A DNA stretch of 64,000 nucleotides from the NCBI GenBank assembly GCA_019359095.1, contig JAHHHZ010000028.1:110688-174687 (forward strand), given 5' to 3'. The position numbers were made by a program, and so were the translations under genes. Below the pieces are notes generated by a model. It did no database searches and was not told where the DNA came from. It was given only the letters and a program-made list of their open reading frames with translations. Shown piece after piece: positions 28,601 to 37,466 of the stretch; position 1 is the stretch's first letter, and every line of letters starts with the position of its first letter. The stretch is from Pleurocapsa minor HA4230-MV1. GTDB taxonomy: Bacteria; Cyanobacteriota; Cyanobacteriia; Cyanobacteriales; Xenococcaceae.

Positions 28601-28975
28601 AATTGCGCCATTTACTGCTACTTGTAAGCTCTCTGGGGAAATCTGTCCCTTGACTAAATAATCTTGAGCGCCAGCTTTGATCGCCTGTACAGCGATCGCT
28701 TCATTTCCTTGTCCTGTCACCACCAAGATAGGTAAAAAAGGCTGCTGTGTTTGTAATTTAGCGAGAAATTCCAGACCGTCAAGATCTGGTAAGCGGTAGT
28801 CGAGCAAGACAACATCTGGCTGCTTCTGTTGCCATAGTTCTAACCCCTGTCGTCCTAGTTCTGCTTCTAAGATTATGTAGGAGTACTCTCGATCGCGTAA
28901 CAGGTAACGTCGATAGAGTTCTCGGTCTTCTGCTGAATCATCGACAATTAGGACTGTACGTTCTGGCTTACTCAT
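25685..28975 (-). CDS. Hybrid sensor kinase: REC-GAF-PAS-PAS-PAS-HisKA-HATPase-REC
   Basis: 1096 aa, no membrane segment. A receiver domain (1-125, acceptor Asp59 in LLDYRLP) precedes a GAF domain (about 150-325) with DPCHVELLAQFQVRANLVIPI. This Cys258-His259 pair resembles bilin-binding cyanobacteriochromes. Three PAS/PAC units (about 330-720), a HisKA box (IVSHELRSPLNPILGW), an ATPase with GLGLGLAIVYHLVEAHGG and a second receiver (LVSDIGMPETNG) follow. Last gene of the phytochrome operon, overlapping the preceding start by 4 bases. Bilin attachment is inferred only. Confidence 0.9.
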   Translation of the reverse strand: MSKPERTVLIVDDSAEDRELYRRYLLRDREYSYIILEAELGRQGLELWQQKQPDVVLLDYRLPDLDGLEFLAKLQTQQPFLPILVVTGQGNEAIAVQAIKAGAQDYLVKGQISPESLQVAVNGAIEAVQLRSQLQQRIEGERLIGEITQQIYQSLNLEQIFQTTVDTVRQFLHTDRVVVFQLQPDGNGVVVAESVSKKWQSLKSSSFYDPCLADNNLRRERPAVLNCDPHFNENYVEIYRQSWVRAKSDIYDGSIDPCHVELLAQFQVRANLVIPIMHADQFWGLLIAHHCSEPRVWQTLEIELLQQLTTHVSIALQQAQLYQQVQSSEELKRRMLESSSDCIKLLDLDGRLLYMNAGGMCLMEIDNLDDYLQQKWSCFWSDEIQPEMEKAIALTKAGKLSRFQGYCATAKGTPKFWDVIISPVLNATGQVVQLLAVSRDISQSQQTELDLRESEERFRTLADNMSQFAWMTDASGGIFWYNQRWFDYTGTTLAEMQGWGWQKVHHPEHVERVVKYFRHFIEIGEPWEDTFPIRGQDGKYRWFLSRAIPIRNEQGEIVRWFGTNTDIEKLRQTELDLRESEERYRCLIESIPQLVWTASQEGTILNVNQRWLDFTGLSLEQIQTLGWQTVVHPEDAPHLNQQWALAIQSNNAYYQAEGRMRRSDGKYRWHLHQAIAQKNEQGQVVKWFGTATDIEAQKQLEIERDRALEWEKAARGEAERANRIKDEFLAIVSHELRSPLNPILGWSQLLQTQNFDQSRMAQGLEIIERNAKLQSQLIDDLLDVAKILRGKLNLNTTPLNLVLAIQSALEAVKTAAVAKSISLNLVLPNIGQIAGDVTRLQQIIWNLLSNAIKFTPAGGQVDICLEQIDNLAQITVSDTGKGINSDFLPHIFEYFRQQDASITRNHGGLGLGLAIVYHLVEAHGGTISAQSDGEGLGATFTVRLPLINLEPEIEQNNNLSNRELDLTGIQVLCVDDQLDARELLDVLLTQYGAKVMTVASATEALKVLESFPADILVSDIGMPETNGYSLIEQIRSLPSEQGGQIPAIALTAYAGETDRERALSCGFQEHLPKPVDANQLIQTMLTLVRNQSGVVS

Positions 28976-29448
28976 AATAGCTTCTGTTCGTAATTTGGCA
29001 GAATGTTTACTTCAAACCAATAATCCACAATTGTCTGGATACTTCGCTTTAACTTAGCAAAATCTATTGGTTTGACAATGTAGCTATTGACTCCGTACTG
29101 ATAGCAAATGTCAACATCTTTAGGATTGCTGGAGGTGGTAAAAACGACGACTGGAATTGATTTTAGATTATCATTTTGTTTGATTTGATACAATACTTGC
29201 CGTCCGTCCGTTCCTGGTAGGTTTAGATCGAGTAGAATCAGGTTGGGACGTGGGGCAAGCTCAGGATTGGCATATTGACCAGTCCGTAAGAGAAATTCCA
29301 ATGCCCGATCGCCATTATGACAACGATAAATAGGAATACCCAATTGAGAACTGCGTAGAAACCGTTGCAGTGTTTCAAAATCTTCGTCGCTGTCTTCGAC
29401 GATCAACAAAGATGACGTTTTGTTGACAGCATTTAAAACATCGCTCAT
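28972..29448 (-). CDS. Phytochrome-associated response regulator (Rcp1-like)
   Basis: Single receiver domain of 158 aa with LIVEDSDEDFETLQRFL, acceptor Asp in LLDLNLPGTDG, TTSSNPKDV and VKPIDF. Small regulators of this kind are encoded directly after cyanobacterial phytochromes and take phosphate from them. It overlaps both neighbours by 4 bases (ATGA-type junctions), so translation is coupled. Confidence 0.92.
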   Translation of the reverse strand: MSDVLNAVNKTSSLLIVEDSDEDFETLQRFLRSSQLGIPIYRCHNGDRALEFLLRTGQYANPELAPRPNLILLDLNLPGTDGRQVLYQIKQNDNLKSIPVVVFTTSSNPKDVDICYQYGVNSYIVKPIDFAKLKRSIQTIVDYWFEVNILPNYEQKLL

Positions 29449-31730
29449 GTAATCTCCTCACTAGCTAGAGTGAAGTAGAAGGTACTACCCACTCCAGGGG
29501 TGGATTCCAGCCAAATTCTCCCCCCGTGCCGTTCCACAATTTTGCGCGAGATGGTTAAGCCTGCCCCATTGCCACCACCATATTCATCCCTGCCATGTAA
29601 GCGTCGGAAAATCTGAAAAATCTTTTCCTGATGTTCTTGGGGAATGCCAATGCCATTGTCACGAATATAAAAGACACCAGTGGCTGAATCTTCTCTTGTC
29701 TCCTCATTTCTGGGCAAAAAGCCAATTTCAATCGACTTCTGGGGCTTGTCATTATACTTGATCGCGTTACCGATCAGGTTGGTAAATAGCTCGTCGATCT
29801 GAGCGCGATCGCAATTAATTATGGGCAAAGATTGAGGTATGTGAAAATCGATTGGGTTTTGAGGTCGGGAAATAGTCAAAGTAGCGATCGCATTTTGCAC
29901 GGAGTCATTTAGATCGACTGGCCGTCGTCTTAGTTCTGCTCGTCCCAAGCGCGAGAAATGCAATAGAGAATTGATTAAATCCTCCATGCGCTGAGTCAAG
30001 CGCACCAAAGTTTGTAGTTTGGCTACACCATCTTCTGCTAATACATCGACGTAATCTTCGAGTAAAAAGTTGGCATAGTTGTGAATACCTCGCAATGGTT
30101 CCTTGAGATCGTGAGAGGCAATATAGGCAAAGGAATCTAATTCTTCATTACTACGCTGGAGTTCGACATTTTTTGCTGCTAGTTCATCCGCCTGTCGCAG
30201 CACAATCCCTACTAGTAGGCTTCGTAGTTCAGCAACCGCTTCGATTTCGCAGGGTTTCCAGGGTAGGGAATGGCCCTGTACCGTTTCTTGCCACAAAGCA
30301 AAGGATTTGCGTGGAGACAAGCGCTGGCTGCCGTCATCCGCGACTTCTACGGGCTTATGGGGATTGCCACCCCAGTTAACGGTTTGCATTACTTCTGGAC
30401 GAAACCAAAGGATGTAATTGCGGTGAATTGGAGAAATTTCTAAAGCTAATACCCCGCTGGCAGATTCTTTGTAGGACTTGGCTGCGGGATAAACCGTCGA
30501 AAGCGATCGCGTCTGGAATAAATTATGCTGCATCTGCGGTTTAATCCAATTTAGTAGAGCAGGAAAATCCTCGCTGGCAGGGGTTTCACCAATACCCATA
30601 TAGCGATCGCCACTGCACACCATTGCTCCAGTTGCACTGACTAACTTCAGTAGTTGCGAATCCATCTGTACCAGTCCGTCTAGGAAATATTCTGCTTGCG
30701 ATAGAGATTCGACAAATTTTGTTTGTAAGGACTTTAATTGTATTTTGTAGTCCAAGTCAATTCTGGCTTCTTTATTTACCAACTCCAGCGACATCACCTG
30801 TCCGATAAACTCACAAGCGGTTCGTACGACGTAAGGAACATACTTGGGAGATGAATGATGACAGGCAATTAAGCCCCAAAGTTTTTGGTCTTGTACTAAA
30901 GAGATGCATAACGTAGCAGCTACGCCCATATTTTGCAAATATTCTAGATGAAGTGGCGAAACGCTCCTCAACACAGATAAACTTAAATCGAGCGGTTGTT
31001 TAGTTAGAGGATTGTTCTCAGGAATCACGGCTATAGGCTGGTAATCGACATCGGGAATGAGCCGCAGCCAGTTGAGGGTGTAGAGATGTCGAGCTTGTTT
31101 TGGGACATCGCTTGAAGGATAATGCAAGCCTAAATAAGAGGTTTCCAGGTCTGTATCTTCAGCAATAACTTTTCCCGCGCCCTCCTGATCAAATTGATAG
31201 ACCATAACGCGCTCGAATCCAGTAATTCGACGCACTTCGCTGACGATCTCCTGACACATTTGCGGTAGGGTAGTAGGCTTTTGAATTTTTGAGATCGTTC
31301 CCCTAACCTGTTGATAGAAATCGAAAAAATCTACTTTCCTCTGAGTCTTTTTCGGTTCGAGTTCCAATAGTATCAACCCATCCCGCCGATGCAAAATTCC
31401 CTCAAATTGAAGTGATTTTTTTTCACCCTTAATTGAAAGATTTAGCGGATTGACATTCTCAAAGTCTCCAGCCAAGCATTGCCCAATAGTAGCGATTTGT
31501 TTGGAGTCGAATAGATCTGATAGTGGTCGTCCCAACAAGTCTTGCGGTTGATGCCCTAGCAACGCCAAGGTATTGCTGCTGACCTGAACAATTTCTAATG
31601 TTTCTAATGTGTCATGGAGAACTAGCAAAACTCCGTGGGGCTGAATCGCGCCAGGAATACTGATGGGTTCGCGATCGCAATTGGTTAAATCGACCGTTGG
31701 AACGGGTACGCTGTTTGATTCAATACTCAT
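29445..31730 (-). CDS. Biliverdin-type phytochrome histidine kinase (CphB/BphP class)
   Basis: 761 aa: PAS (15-120), GAF (about 140-310), PHY (about 320-500), HisKA (YIASHDLKEPLRGIHNY) and HATPase. The GAF domain has YLGLHYPSSDVPKQAR, matching the PASDIP-type motif. The position holding the phycocyanobilin Cys in Cph1 (next to the conserved His) is Leu here: SPLHLEYLQNMG. Instead, a Cys lies at residue 18 before DREPISIPGAIQPHG, the biliverdin-attachment position of bacteriophytochromes. It is thus likely a far-red-sensing, biliverdin-binding photoreceptor. First gene of a three-gene operon. Confidence 0.92.
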   Translation of the reverse strand: MSIESNSVPVPTVDLTNCDREPISIPGAIQPHGVLLVLHDTLETLEIVQVSSNTLALLGHQPQDLLGRPLSDLFDSKQIATIGQCLAGDFENVNPLNLSIKGEKKSLQFEGILHRRDGLILLELEPKKTQRKVDFFDFYQQVRGTISKIQKPTTLPQMCQEIVSEVRRITGFERVMVYQFDQEGAGKVIAEDTDLETSYLGLHYPSSDVPKQARHLYTLNWLRLIPDVDYQPIAVIPENNPLTKQPLDLSLSVLRSVSPLHLEYLQNMGVAATLCISLVQDQKLWGLIACHHSSPKYVPYVVRTACEFIGQVMSLELVNKEARIDLDYKIQLKSLQTKFVESLSQAEYFLDGLVQMDSQLLKLVSATGAMVCSGDRYMGIGETPASEDFPALLNWIKPQMQHNLFQTRSLSTVYPAAKSYKESASGVLALEISPIHRNYILWFRPEVMQTVNWGGNPHKPVEVADDGSQRLSPRKSFALWQETVQGHSLPWKPCEIEAVAELRSLLVGIVLRQADELAAKNVELQRSNEELDSFAYIASHDLKEPLRGIHNYANFLLEDYVDVLAEDGVAKLQTLVRLTQRMEDLINSLLHFSRLGRAELRRRPVDLNDSVQNAIATLTISRPQNPIDFHIPQSLPIINCDRAQIDELFTNLIGNAIKYNDKPQKSIEIGFLPRNEETREDSATGVFYIRDNGIGIPQEHQEKIFQIFRRLHGRDEYGGGNGAGLTISRKIVERHGGRIWLESTPGVGSTFYFTLASEEIT

Positions 31731-31879
31731 TCTGTTCTTTGATGGAAAATAGCGAGCGAGGAGCTAGTAACGCTTTTGCTGCTAGTCTCCTTCTAGAGGA
31801 AGACGAAATTTTTGAGCATGTACACCTAAAGGATCATAGCATATTTGTCATAACCCCTATCAAGGTAGGGCGTAGTAGT

Positions 31880-32245
31880 TCATGCCTCGACTGATTCAAA
31901 ATAGTGACAACCTTGACAAGGGCCTTCGGGATTGACGGCACAGCGGATAATTTCTGAGCGCGCATTAAAGCGACAGTTAGCGTTCCCAATAATATAGCGA
32001 TCGCCTATTTGAGTAGTTTCTTCGGGTCTTTGAGATTCTTGAACATGAAGGGTTGCTTTATCAAAGCGGTAGCCACCAACTCGGTATTGATAGAAGTGGT
32101 GACGTTCTAAAATGGCATAGGTTTTACCTGCAAAGTCTAGATAGTTGCCTGGCTGAAGACGACGATCGAGATTGAGTCTGCCAATACATTGACGAGCAGG
32201 GGTAAGAATAATTTCTGTCGGTAATAGGTTTTTCTTGCTCGGCAT
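31880..32245 (-). CDS. Conserved cyanobacterial protein (DUF6464-like)
   Basis: About 121 aa, soluble. It has RLQPGNYLDFAGKTYAILERHHFYQYRVGGYRFDKATLHVQ and ends with Cys residues in AVNPEGPCQGCHYFE, where the spacing CxxC hints at metal binding. The frame opens at a TTG (32278), but the ATG at 32245 (MPSKKNLLP) is a better start. Function unknown; I associate it with DUF6464 from memory with moderate confidence. Confidence 0.7.
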   Translation of the reverse strand: MPSKKNLLPTEIILTPARQCIGRLNLDRRLQPGNYLDFAGKTYAILERHHFYQYRVGGYRFDKATLHVQESQRPEETTQIGDRYIIGNANCRFNARSEIIRCAVNPEGPCQGCHYFESVEA

Positions 32246-32375
32246 GAATACTGGATTTAAAGTCTGAACTGATCGCAATAGGAATATTTAACCGTTATTT
32301 TAACTAACTCATGTCAATTAACCAGCATTTTGGGGAATCATAGGCTCAATAATGCTGTCTTATGGGTTGGATATC

Positions 32376-34304
32376 ATGGAACAATTGATTATTAAAGCTT
32401 TAAAAGCTGCTTGTGGCAATAAAAATATCAAGTTTCAAGTAATTGTTCAAGACGAGCAACTCCATATTTACGTCAATCATAGACAAGATTATCAGCTTAA
32501 CTACTCGCTTTTAACCGACAACGTTACTGCTGCGATCGCATCTTTGGCTTTGGATCAGATTAACAGCTTTTGGTTATATGGTCGTCCTTTGGGTCAAGTT
32601 GAACCAAACTGGCAAGTTTTTATGGCAATACCCAGCCACGACCAAGACAAAATTGAAGATACGACTGGCAACACAGATAATTTGGAGCATCTAGAATCAG
32701 AACTCGATCTTGAAGATCTGGGCAACTTTGATTTGGCGACTAGCGGTACTACAGGAGATGCAGGATTATTAGAGCAGGATGTGAGCCAGAAAACTCAAGT
32801 TACTGATGTTGTTAGCTTTGCTGAAGCAAATAGTAATAGTAATGGTGATACTGGATTGCTACAGGATCGGGGTTTAATTCATGGTCGTCCTTTAAAAGAA
32901 GCGGAGATCAATTTTTCTGACTATTTAAACCACACTACAGAAGCTGCTAATTTAACTGCCAACAATAATTTAGCTCAATACTGCTTGATCAGTAACCAAG
33001 AGTTGCTGACAGGGGAAAAAGTTGCCCCCAGTAAAAAAGTAATGCGGTTAGTGAAATTTTTTCATTATCTAGCTAATAGCGATCGACAGCAGCTATTACC
33101 AATATTGGAGAGCTATTTTCGAGCGAGTGTGATCGATCGAGGACAAGAAATCTCACCCACCATTCAAAATTGGTTAGAACAGATTAGCGCTCTTGAAGAT
33201 GAGGAACGAAGTCTATTTGCTCTTTGGTTCAGTTGCTACTGCTTCAATCCGACGGTAACTCTAGCAGAATTTAAGACCATCTCAGCTCAAACTAGCCCCC
33301 AGATCGAGATTAAACCAGCTAATCGCGCTACAGAATCTAGTTTTGTCCCTGTTGACGATGATTCTCCGCCGTCATCGATCATAAATCTAGATCGAACAAA
33401 ATTTCAGCGTTCCCCCATAGTTAAACAGCTAATCTTACCTGGAATCTGGATTTTGGTGACGATAATTTTTATCCTGCTGGGAATCATTAATCACAACTCT
33501 CAGACTGTAATCAAATCAACACACATTCCTGCTCTTTGTCGCACTACAATTGGTTCTCCTGAATACTGCCGTTTAGCGGTTGATTTAGCTGGTCAAAAAG
33601 CGATCGCTCAAGCACCAAAAACTCTTTTTCCCCTAACCAAAGTAACCGAAGCTGTCGCCAACTATGGCTGTGCCAGATACGCCAACCTCAAAGCAGATGT
33701 TAGGCAGATTGCTCCAGAAGTTACTCCCGTCATCTCTAGCCATGGCGAAAAGATTTTCCCTCATATTTATGTAGTTCAAGCCCAGCAAAAAAACGCTAAA
33801 CAGTCAAAAAATATTAGAGTCGGATGTGTTTATACTACTGGAAATAACCAGCGATCGCCCAGAAAAATAGTTGCCGATCTAATTCCACTCAACTGGCCCA
33901 TAGAACAATATCAAAAACAGACGGGACAGTCTAATTATCTTTCCTTGGGCATATTTACTCAGCCGATTAATTTGGGTTTATTTACCATCTTTGCCGCCTT
34001 GGGAACTGCGATCGCCTCTCGGTTAAATCTTGGTTTGAAAATTCAGCACACCCACACCATCTATTTAGTAGGGCTAATCTTAGGTGTAGTGCAGCTAATT
34101 ATTGCCTTATTGCCATTTTTTGGTTTACTAGGGGCGATTTTTATCCCCATCTCAACAATACTACTCGCCAGCTTGTTACTTGAGGATTTCCAACTTAACT
34201 GGAAACGTGGCTATCCTTCCATTGCTATTACCATATTGGCGATCGTGGCTACCCAGTTTTTACTCTCTAGTCTCTGCTTAGAATTAATTAACAGCTTGGC
34301 TTGA
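32376..34304 (+). CDS. Large membrane protein of unknown function
   Basis: About 642 aa from the ATG at 32376; an in-frame ATG at 32352 is also open. Residues 1-80 form a small alpha/beta domain (LIIKALKAACGNKNIKFQVIV), followed by an acidic low-complexity linker (ESELDLEDLGNFDL) and a helical domain near 210-300. One membrane helix lies near 360. A Cys-containing domain with CRTTIGSPEYCRLAVDLAG follows (two Cys likely disulfide-bonded outside the membrane). Three to four helices close the protein. I do not recognise the family. Confidence 0.75.
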   Translation: MEQLIIKALKAACGNKNIKFQVIVQDEQLHIYVNHRQDYQLNYSLLTDNVTAAIASLALDQINSFWLYGRPLGQVEPNWQVFMAIPSHDQDKIEDTTGNTDNLEHLESELDLEDLGNFDLATSGTTGDAGLLEQDVSQKTQVTDVVSFAEANSNSNGDTGLLQDRGLIHGRPLKEAEINFSDYLNHTTEAANLTANNNLAQYCLISNQELLTGEKVAPSKKVMRLVKFFHYLANSDRQQLLPILESYFRASVIDRGQEISPTIQNWLEQISALEDEERSLFALWFSCYCFNPTVTLAEFKTISAQTSPQIEIKPANRATESSFVPVDDDSPPSSIINLDRTKFQRSPIVKQLILPGIWILVTIIFILLGIINHNSQTVIKSTHIPALCRTTIGSPEYCRLAVDLAGQKAIAQAPKTLFPLTKVTEAVANYGCARYANLKADVRQIAPEVTPVISSHGEKIFPHIYVVQAQQKNAKQSKNIRVGCVYTTGNNQRSPRKIVADLIPLNWPIEQYQKQTGQSNYLSLGIFTQPINLGLFTIFAALGTAIASRLNLGLKIQHTHTIYLVGLILGVVQLIIALLPFFGLLGAIFIPISTILLASLLLEDFQLNWKRGYPSIAITILAIVATQFLLSSLCLELINSLA

Positions 34305-34384
34305 AACACAAAGAGTAATAGCGCCTCCTTGCTCTCGATCAATTTGTTTGGCAAATGCTTGGATCATCAGCATAGAAGTAGTCG

Positions 34385-34409
34385 GTAGGGTGGGCATTGC
34401 CCACCCTAC
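34385..34409. repeat. Palindrome GTAGGGTGGGCA-type, copy 1
   Basis: 25-base near-perfect palindrome GTAGGGTGGGC-ATT-GCCCACCCTAC. The second copy is at 43912-43936 with central base change. Such palindromes are scattered in many cyanobacterial genomes. Confidence 0.8.
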
Positions 34410-34440
34410 TTAAATGAACCCAGTATTTTAGCTTAGACGC

Positions 34441-34520
34441 GCTAGTAGGTTGGGTTGAGGCACGAAACCCAACGATTAAAAGATTTTGTTGGGTTTCACT
34501 ATCGTTCTACCCAACCTAGC
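34441..34520. repeat. Miniature element with ends GCTAG..GGTTGGGT / ACCCAACCTAGC
   Basis: 80 bases with terminal inverted repeats and an internal inverted pair GAAACCCAAC / GTTGGGTTTC. It is non-coding and can fold into a cruciform or long hairpin. Only one copy is seen in this window. Confidence 0.65.
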
Positions 34521-34733
34521 AAGTCTCTTATTACTTTTGAAAAATGGTATAAGTTACTCATCGAGTTTTTAAAGTTAGATTAATTCTCATATCTTCTTTG
34601 AACATTACATATTGAGCAATACAGCGCATCAAACTCAATCTCACACTTATTTGTGATCGAGATCATAGTTGTCAGTTAAAAAATAGAACATATTAGAGAA
34701 GAGATAGAGCTATGCAACAGATACTTTCTGTTA

Positions 34734-34775
34734 CATCAATCATCCCCCAGTTTGGTACCTGGGGGATTTTTTTTG
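34734..34775 (+). terminator. Strong terminator ahead of the DisA_N-like gene
   Basis: CCCCCAG, 8-base loop, CTGGGGG, then ATTTTTTTT. It is far from the upstream stop (430 bases) and just before the next gene, so it more likely ends a short leader or small RNA than the upstream mRNA. Confidence 0.75.
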
Positions 34776-34839
34776 GGGAAAATTACCAAATTAAGTTGTT
34801 CAAACTTTGATATTTTGCAAGATAAACTTGATCTAGGCC

Positions 34840-36387
34840 TTGACTAGCAATCAAAGCGAGCTTGTATCTCTCAAAAAACATGACAACCTAATGCAAACCA
34901 AGATATTTATGTGGCGCTGGCAACATACATTTCAAGCTGCGATCAAAAATCTGCTCGAAAGTATTTTACAGATTCTTGAGCTACCGATCGCCTCAAATAT
35001 TTTTGTTTTGGGTATTCCGCTCACAACTCAAAACGTACCTCAGATCTTATTTCACCAAGAAAACTGTGGCTTTATTGCCGATGACTTCGAGCAGGTATTC
35101 TCTATAGCAAAACAGAACTTCGACAACGATCCCGAACTGTTATTTTTTAAGAGTGCCAGCCATCTTAATCAGGCTCATAGAGATTCTCTTTACCCTAAAG
35201 CTCTACGTTCTGCTGTACAGTCAATTCTTCAGCAATACGATCGCCAACGAGAGCAGGTTTCCTTTTGTAGCTTACCAATCCAGAAAAACGATCACTGGAT
35301 TATGACGATAATTCAGCTTCAGCAGCAAGACTTTAATCGTCAATATTGCCTCAATAAAGCAACCCATGAACTACCTTCAATGCAAGAATATCGGATTGAG
35401 CGCTGTTTTTTGGAAGCCCTGATTTATCAAGTATTGAAAAAAGGTGAATTAGAATTACAAAATAATTCAGCAGGACACACTCTATCTCTAGGTAATTCAG
35501 AGAGAGTGATCGAAGACGCTGCTGCTAATCTCTTGCAATCAGTAGAGGTACATATTAACCAGTGGCAACAAGTCGATTTATTATCTTTTGCCAATGCGAT
35601 CGCTGCCGAACGCTATGAGGGTGCTGCTAGTGAGGGTAGACTGATTATCTGTCATAAAGATCATCCTGATATTGCAGCTAAGGTTAAATTAGCAAAGCCA
35701 ATTAAAATTTATAATTATCGCGGAATTCGCAAACTATTAGAAGTATCTAGTAATAAGATGGCTTTGTTATGTGATATTGAAACTGTCTGGGGATTAGGAC
35801 TTCCTTTGGATACCTATCAACCTAGTCTCGAAAATTTATTTGAAATTAGATTTGCTGAAAATCAAACCTGGGAATTGGTTCATGCAGAAAATATTATGCT
35901 GCGGGTTAAGTATCGACAAGCAAGACTACCCAGGGCGCGATTCGATCGCCAGCTATTTTGCCACCATGTTGCTCAATTGTTTCAAGTTAATGCAACAACA
36001 GCAAATTTATTAGTTAAAGCAGTAGAAGCAGCGATCGAGCAACGCCACGGTACGATGTTGGTTATTACTTCAGAAGCGGAACAAGAAACCCAACGATTAG
36101 CAGCTCAAAGTACTGTAATTGAACCAGTTATTGTCTCTCAAAGTATTATTTCTCATTTATCCAACATAGACGGGGCAATTTTGCTCTCCCCAGAGGGAAT
36201 TATTTATTCTTTTGGCGTAATTCTCGATGGACAAGCTTCCAAAAATGGTAGTTCTAGTAGAGGTGCTAGATATAACTCTGCCATTCGCTATATTGATGAA
36301 ATGAGCCACAAAGTTAACTGTTTAGCTCTGATCGTGTCGGAAGATGGTTATGTAGACCTATATTCTACTTTAACCAATCATTCATGA
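34840..36387 (+). CDS. DisA_N (diadenylate-cyclase-like) domain protein with altered motifs
   Basis: 515 aa. The C-terminal 120 residues resemble the DAC/DisA_N fold that makes c-di-AMP: DGA at 444-446, GVILDG, RGARYN at 474-479 and CLALIVSEDGYVDLYS. Canonical enzymes carry RHR in the second motif (GTRHRAA); here it is RYN, so activity is uncertain. The first 400 residues match no domain I know, but a region near 245-335 looks like a small sensor domain. The ORF begins at TTG (34840), and the ATG at 34879 is an alternative start. It could be a synthase, a binder or a degenerate sensor of the nucleotide. Confidence 0.7.
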   Translation: MTSNQSELVSLKKHDNLMQTKIFMWRWQHTFQAAIKNLLESILQILELPIASNIFVLGIPLTTQNVPQILFHQENCGFIADDFEQVFSIAKQNFDNDPELLFFKSASHLNQAHRDSLYPKALRSAVQSILQQYDRQREQVSFCSLPIQKNDHWIMTIIQLQQQDFNRQYCLNKATHELPSMQEYRIERCFLEALIYQVLKKGELELQNNSAGHTLSLGNSERVIEDAAANLLQSVEVHINQWQQVDLLSFANAIAAERYEGAASEGRLIICHKDHPDIAAKVKLAKPIKIYNYRGIRKLLEVSSNKMALLCDIETVWGLGLPLDTYQPSLENLFEIRFAENQTWELVHAENIMLRVKYRQARLPRARFDRQLFCHHVAQLFQVNATTANLLVKAVEAAIEQRHGTMLVITSEAEQETQRLAAQSTVIEPVIVSQSIISHLSNIDGAILLSPEGIIYSFGVILDGQASKNGSSSRGARYNSAIRYIDEMSHKVNCLALIVSEDGYVDLYSTLTNHS

Positions 36388-36645
36388 TGGTTTGTTACTA
36401 TAGCTATTCTAGTCACTGAGGTTAGGCAAAAAAGCTTATGGTTAATTAACTGCTAATTAACTACAAACGATAATACTTATAATTGCATACATTAAAATTT
36501 GCAACGATCAAACAAGAAAAGCTCAATGCAAAGTATGGTCTGCACTAAGCTATAAATGAGAACGCGATCGCAACAATGCAATTGGAACTTTACCCCGATC
36601 TCCAGCCCACTGTATAGCTTACTGTATAGCTGGTTTTGTCGCTTC

Positions 36646-37035
36646 TTATGGTTTGCCGACCATAGATTCATCTGATTGGGGAGTTCCCGCATTGTCTAAA
36701 GCTGTAATTACTCGGTTGAAATCAAAGCCAATTGCTCTTAGAGCGTGCCAAAGATGACCTTGAAGGAAGAAAAAGGCTAGAAAGAAATGAGCGTTAGCTA
36801 GCCAACAACGGGCGGTATGAACACCTGGAGCTAATGCCACGGTATCGGTAAAGTAAGGTACAATTCCCAACTTGATCTCCAACAGTGCGCCATAAAATTC
36901 TGGAGGATAAGCCAGTGTATTAACGGCACAGTAGTATGCCGCGACAAAGCCAGCTAAAGCAATACCACCCAAGGAATAGGATAAGATTGCCTCTCCCGAA
37001 AAGATTAACTGTTTCTTTGCCCAGCCCAATTGTTC
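36646..37035 (-). pseudogene. isiA: isiA/Pcb-type chlorophyll-antenna gene fragment (C-terminal third)
   Basis: About 128 codons matching only the C-terminal part of the CP43-like iron-stress antenna Isi[84 protein letters not shown] and GFDFNRV. A full protein has about 340 residues. Homology begins abruptly next to the transposase fragment at 37.1 kb, so the 5' part was probably lost with that insertion. The His-rich pattern differs from PsbC itself. Confidence 0.85.
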
Positions 37036-37098
37036 TACCGTGTACACACAAGTCAAAGTAAACTATCACAGAGGAGCTTAAAAAACATTTTAGGATAG

Positions 37099-37466
37099 AT
37101 GGACAACCCAATACTGGTTCACGCAGAAAAATTCAAAGGCAAGACATTTGGAGACCCAAGATTGCTCAAAAGGGGGTAGCATTATATGAAGCATTACAGG
37201 AACATCAATCAGTCAAAATCCGCCAAATAAGTCGAAATAGAGCCGAACAAGTAGGATATTATCGCTTTTTGGAGCATGAAAACGTGACAGTATCAGAACA
37301 AAGACAAAGTATTGCCCAGCATTGCCAACAAAACTTAGAAGAACGTCACGTATTAGCAATAAGTGACAGCAGCGAAATTAATTTGCAGTCTCATGTAGGA
37401 AGACTGAAATCAGAAAACTTGGGAGTAGTAGGAAATAACATAGATGTAGGATTTTACACTGATTAA
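37099..37466 (+). pseudogene. IS4-family transposase remnant, frameshifted and truncated
   Basis: The first frame reads from an ATG at 37099 to KGKTFGDPRLLKRG and a stop (TAG at 37177). Homology continues in another frame: YEALQEHQSVKIRQISRNRAEQVGYYRFLE and then VLAISDSSEINLQSH ... LGVVGNNIDVGFY. This is the N-terminal DNA-binding/first catalytic Asp region of IS4/Tn5-like transposases. It ends after about 120 residues where MscS sequence begins; the DDE core is gone. Confidence 0.8.

Larger units (their letters stand above)
34305..34839. other. Intergenic region with two palindromic repeats and an orphan terminator
   Basis: 535 bases between two plus-strand genes. It contains the GTAGGGTGGGCA palindrome (34385), a TAGGTTGGGT-bounded element (34441-34520) and a strong terminator hairpin at 34734-34768 preceded by a possible short transcript. 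No standard gene is seen. Confidence 0.6.

Noticed and set aside
36492..36692. 66-residue frame overlapping the isiA fragment end
   Set aside because: No similarity, and it overlaps the better-supported pseudogene.
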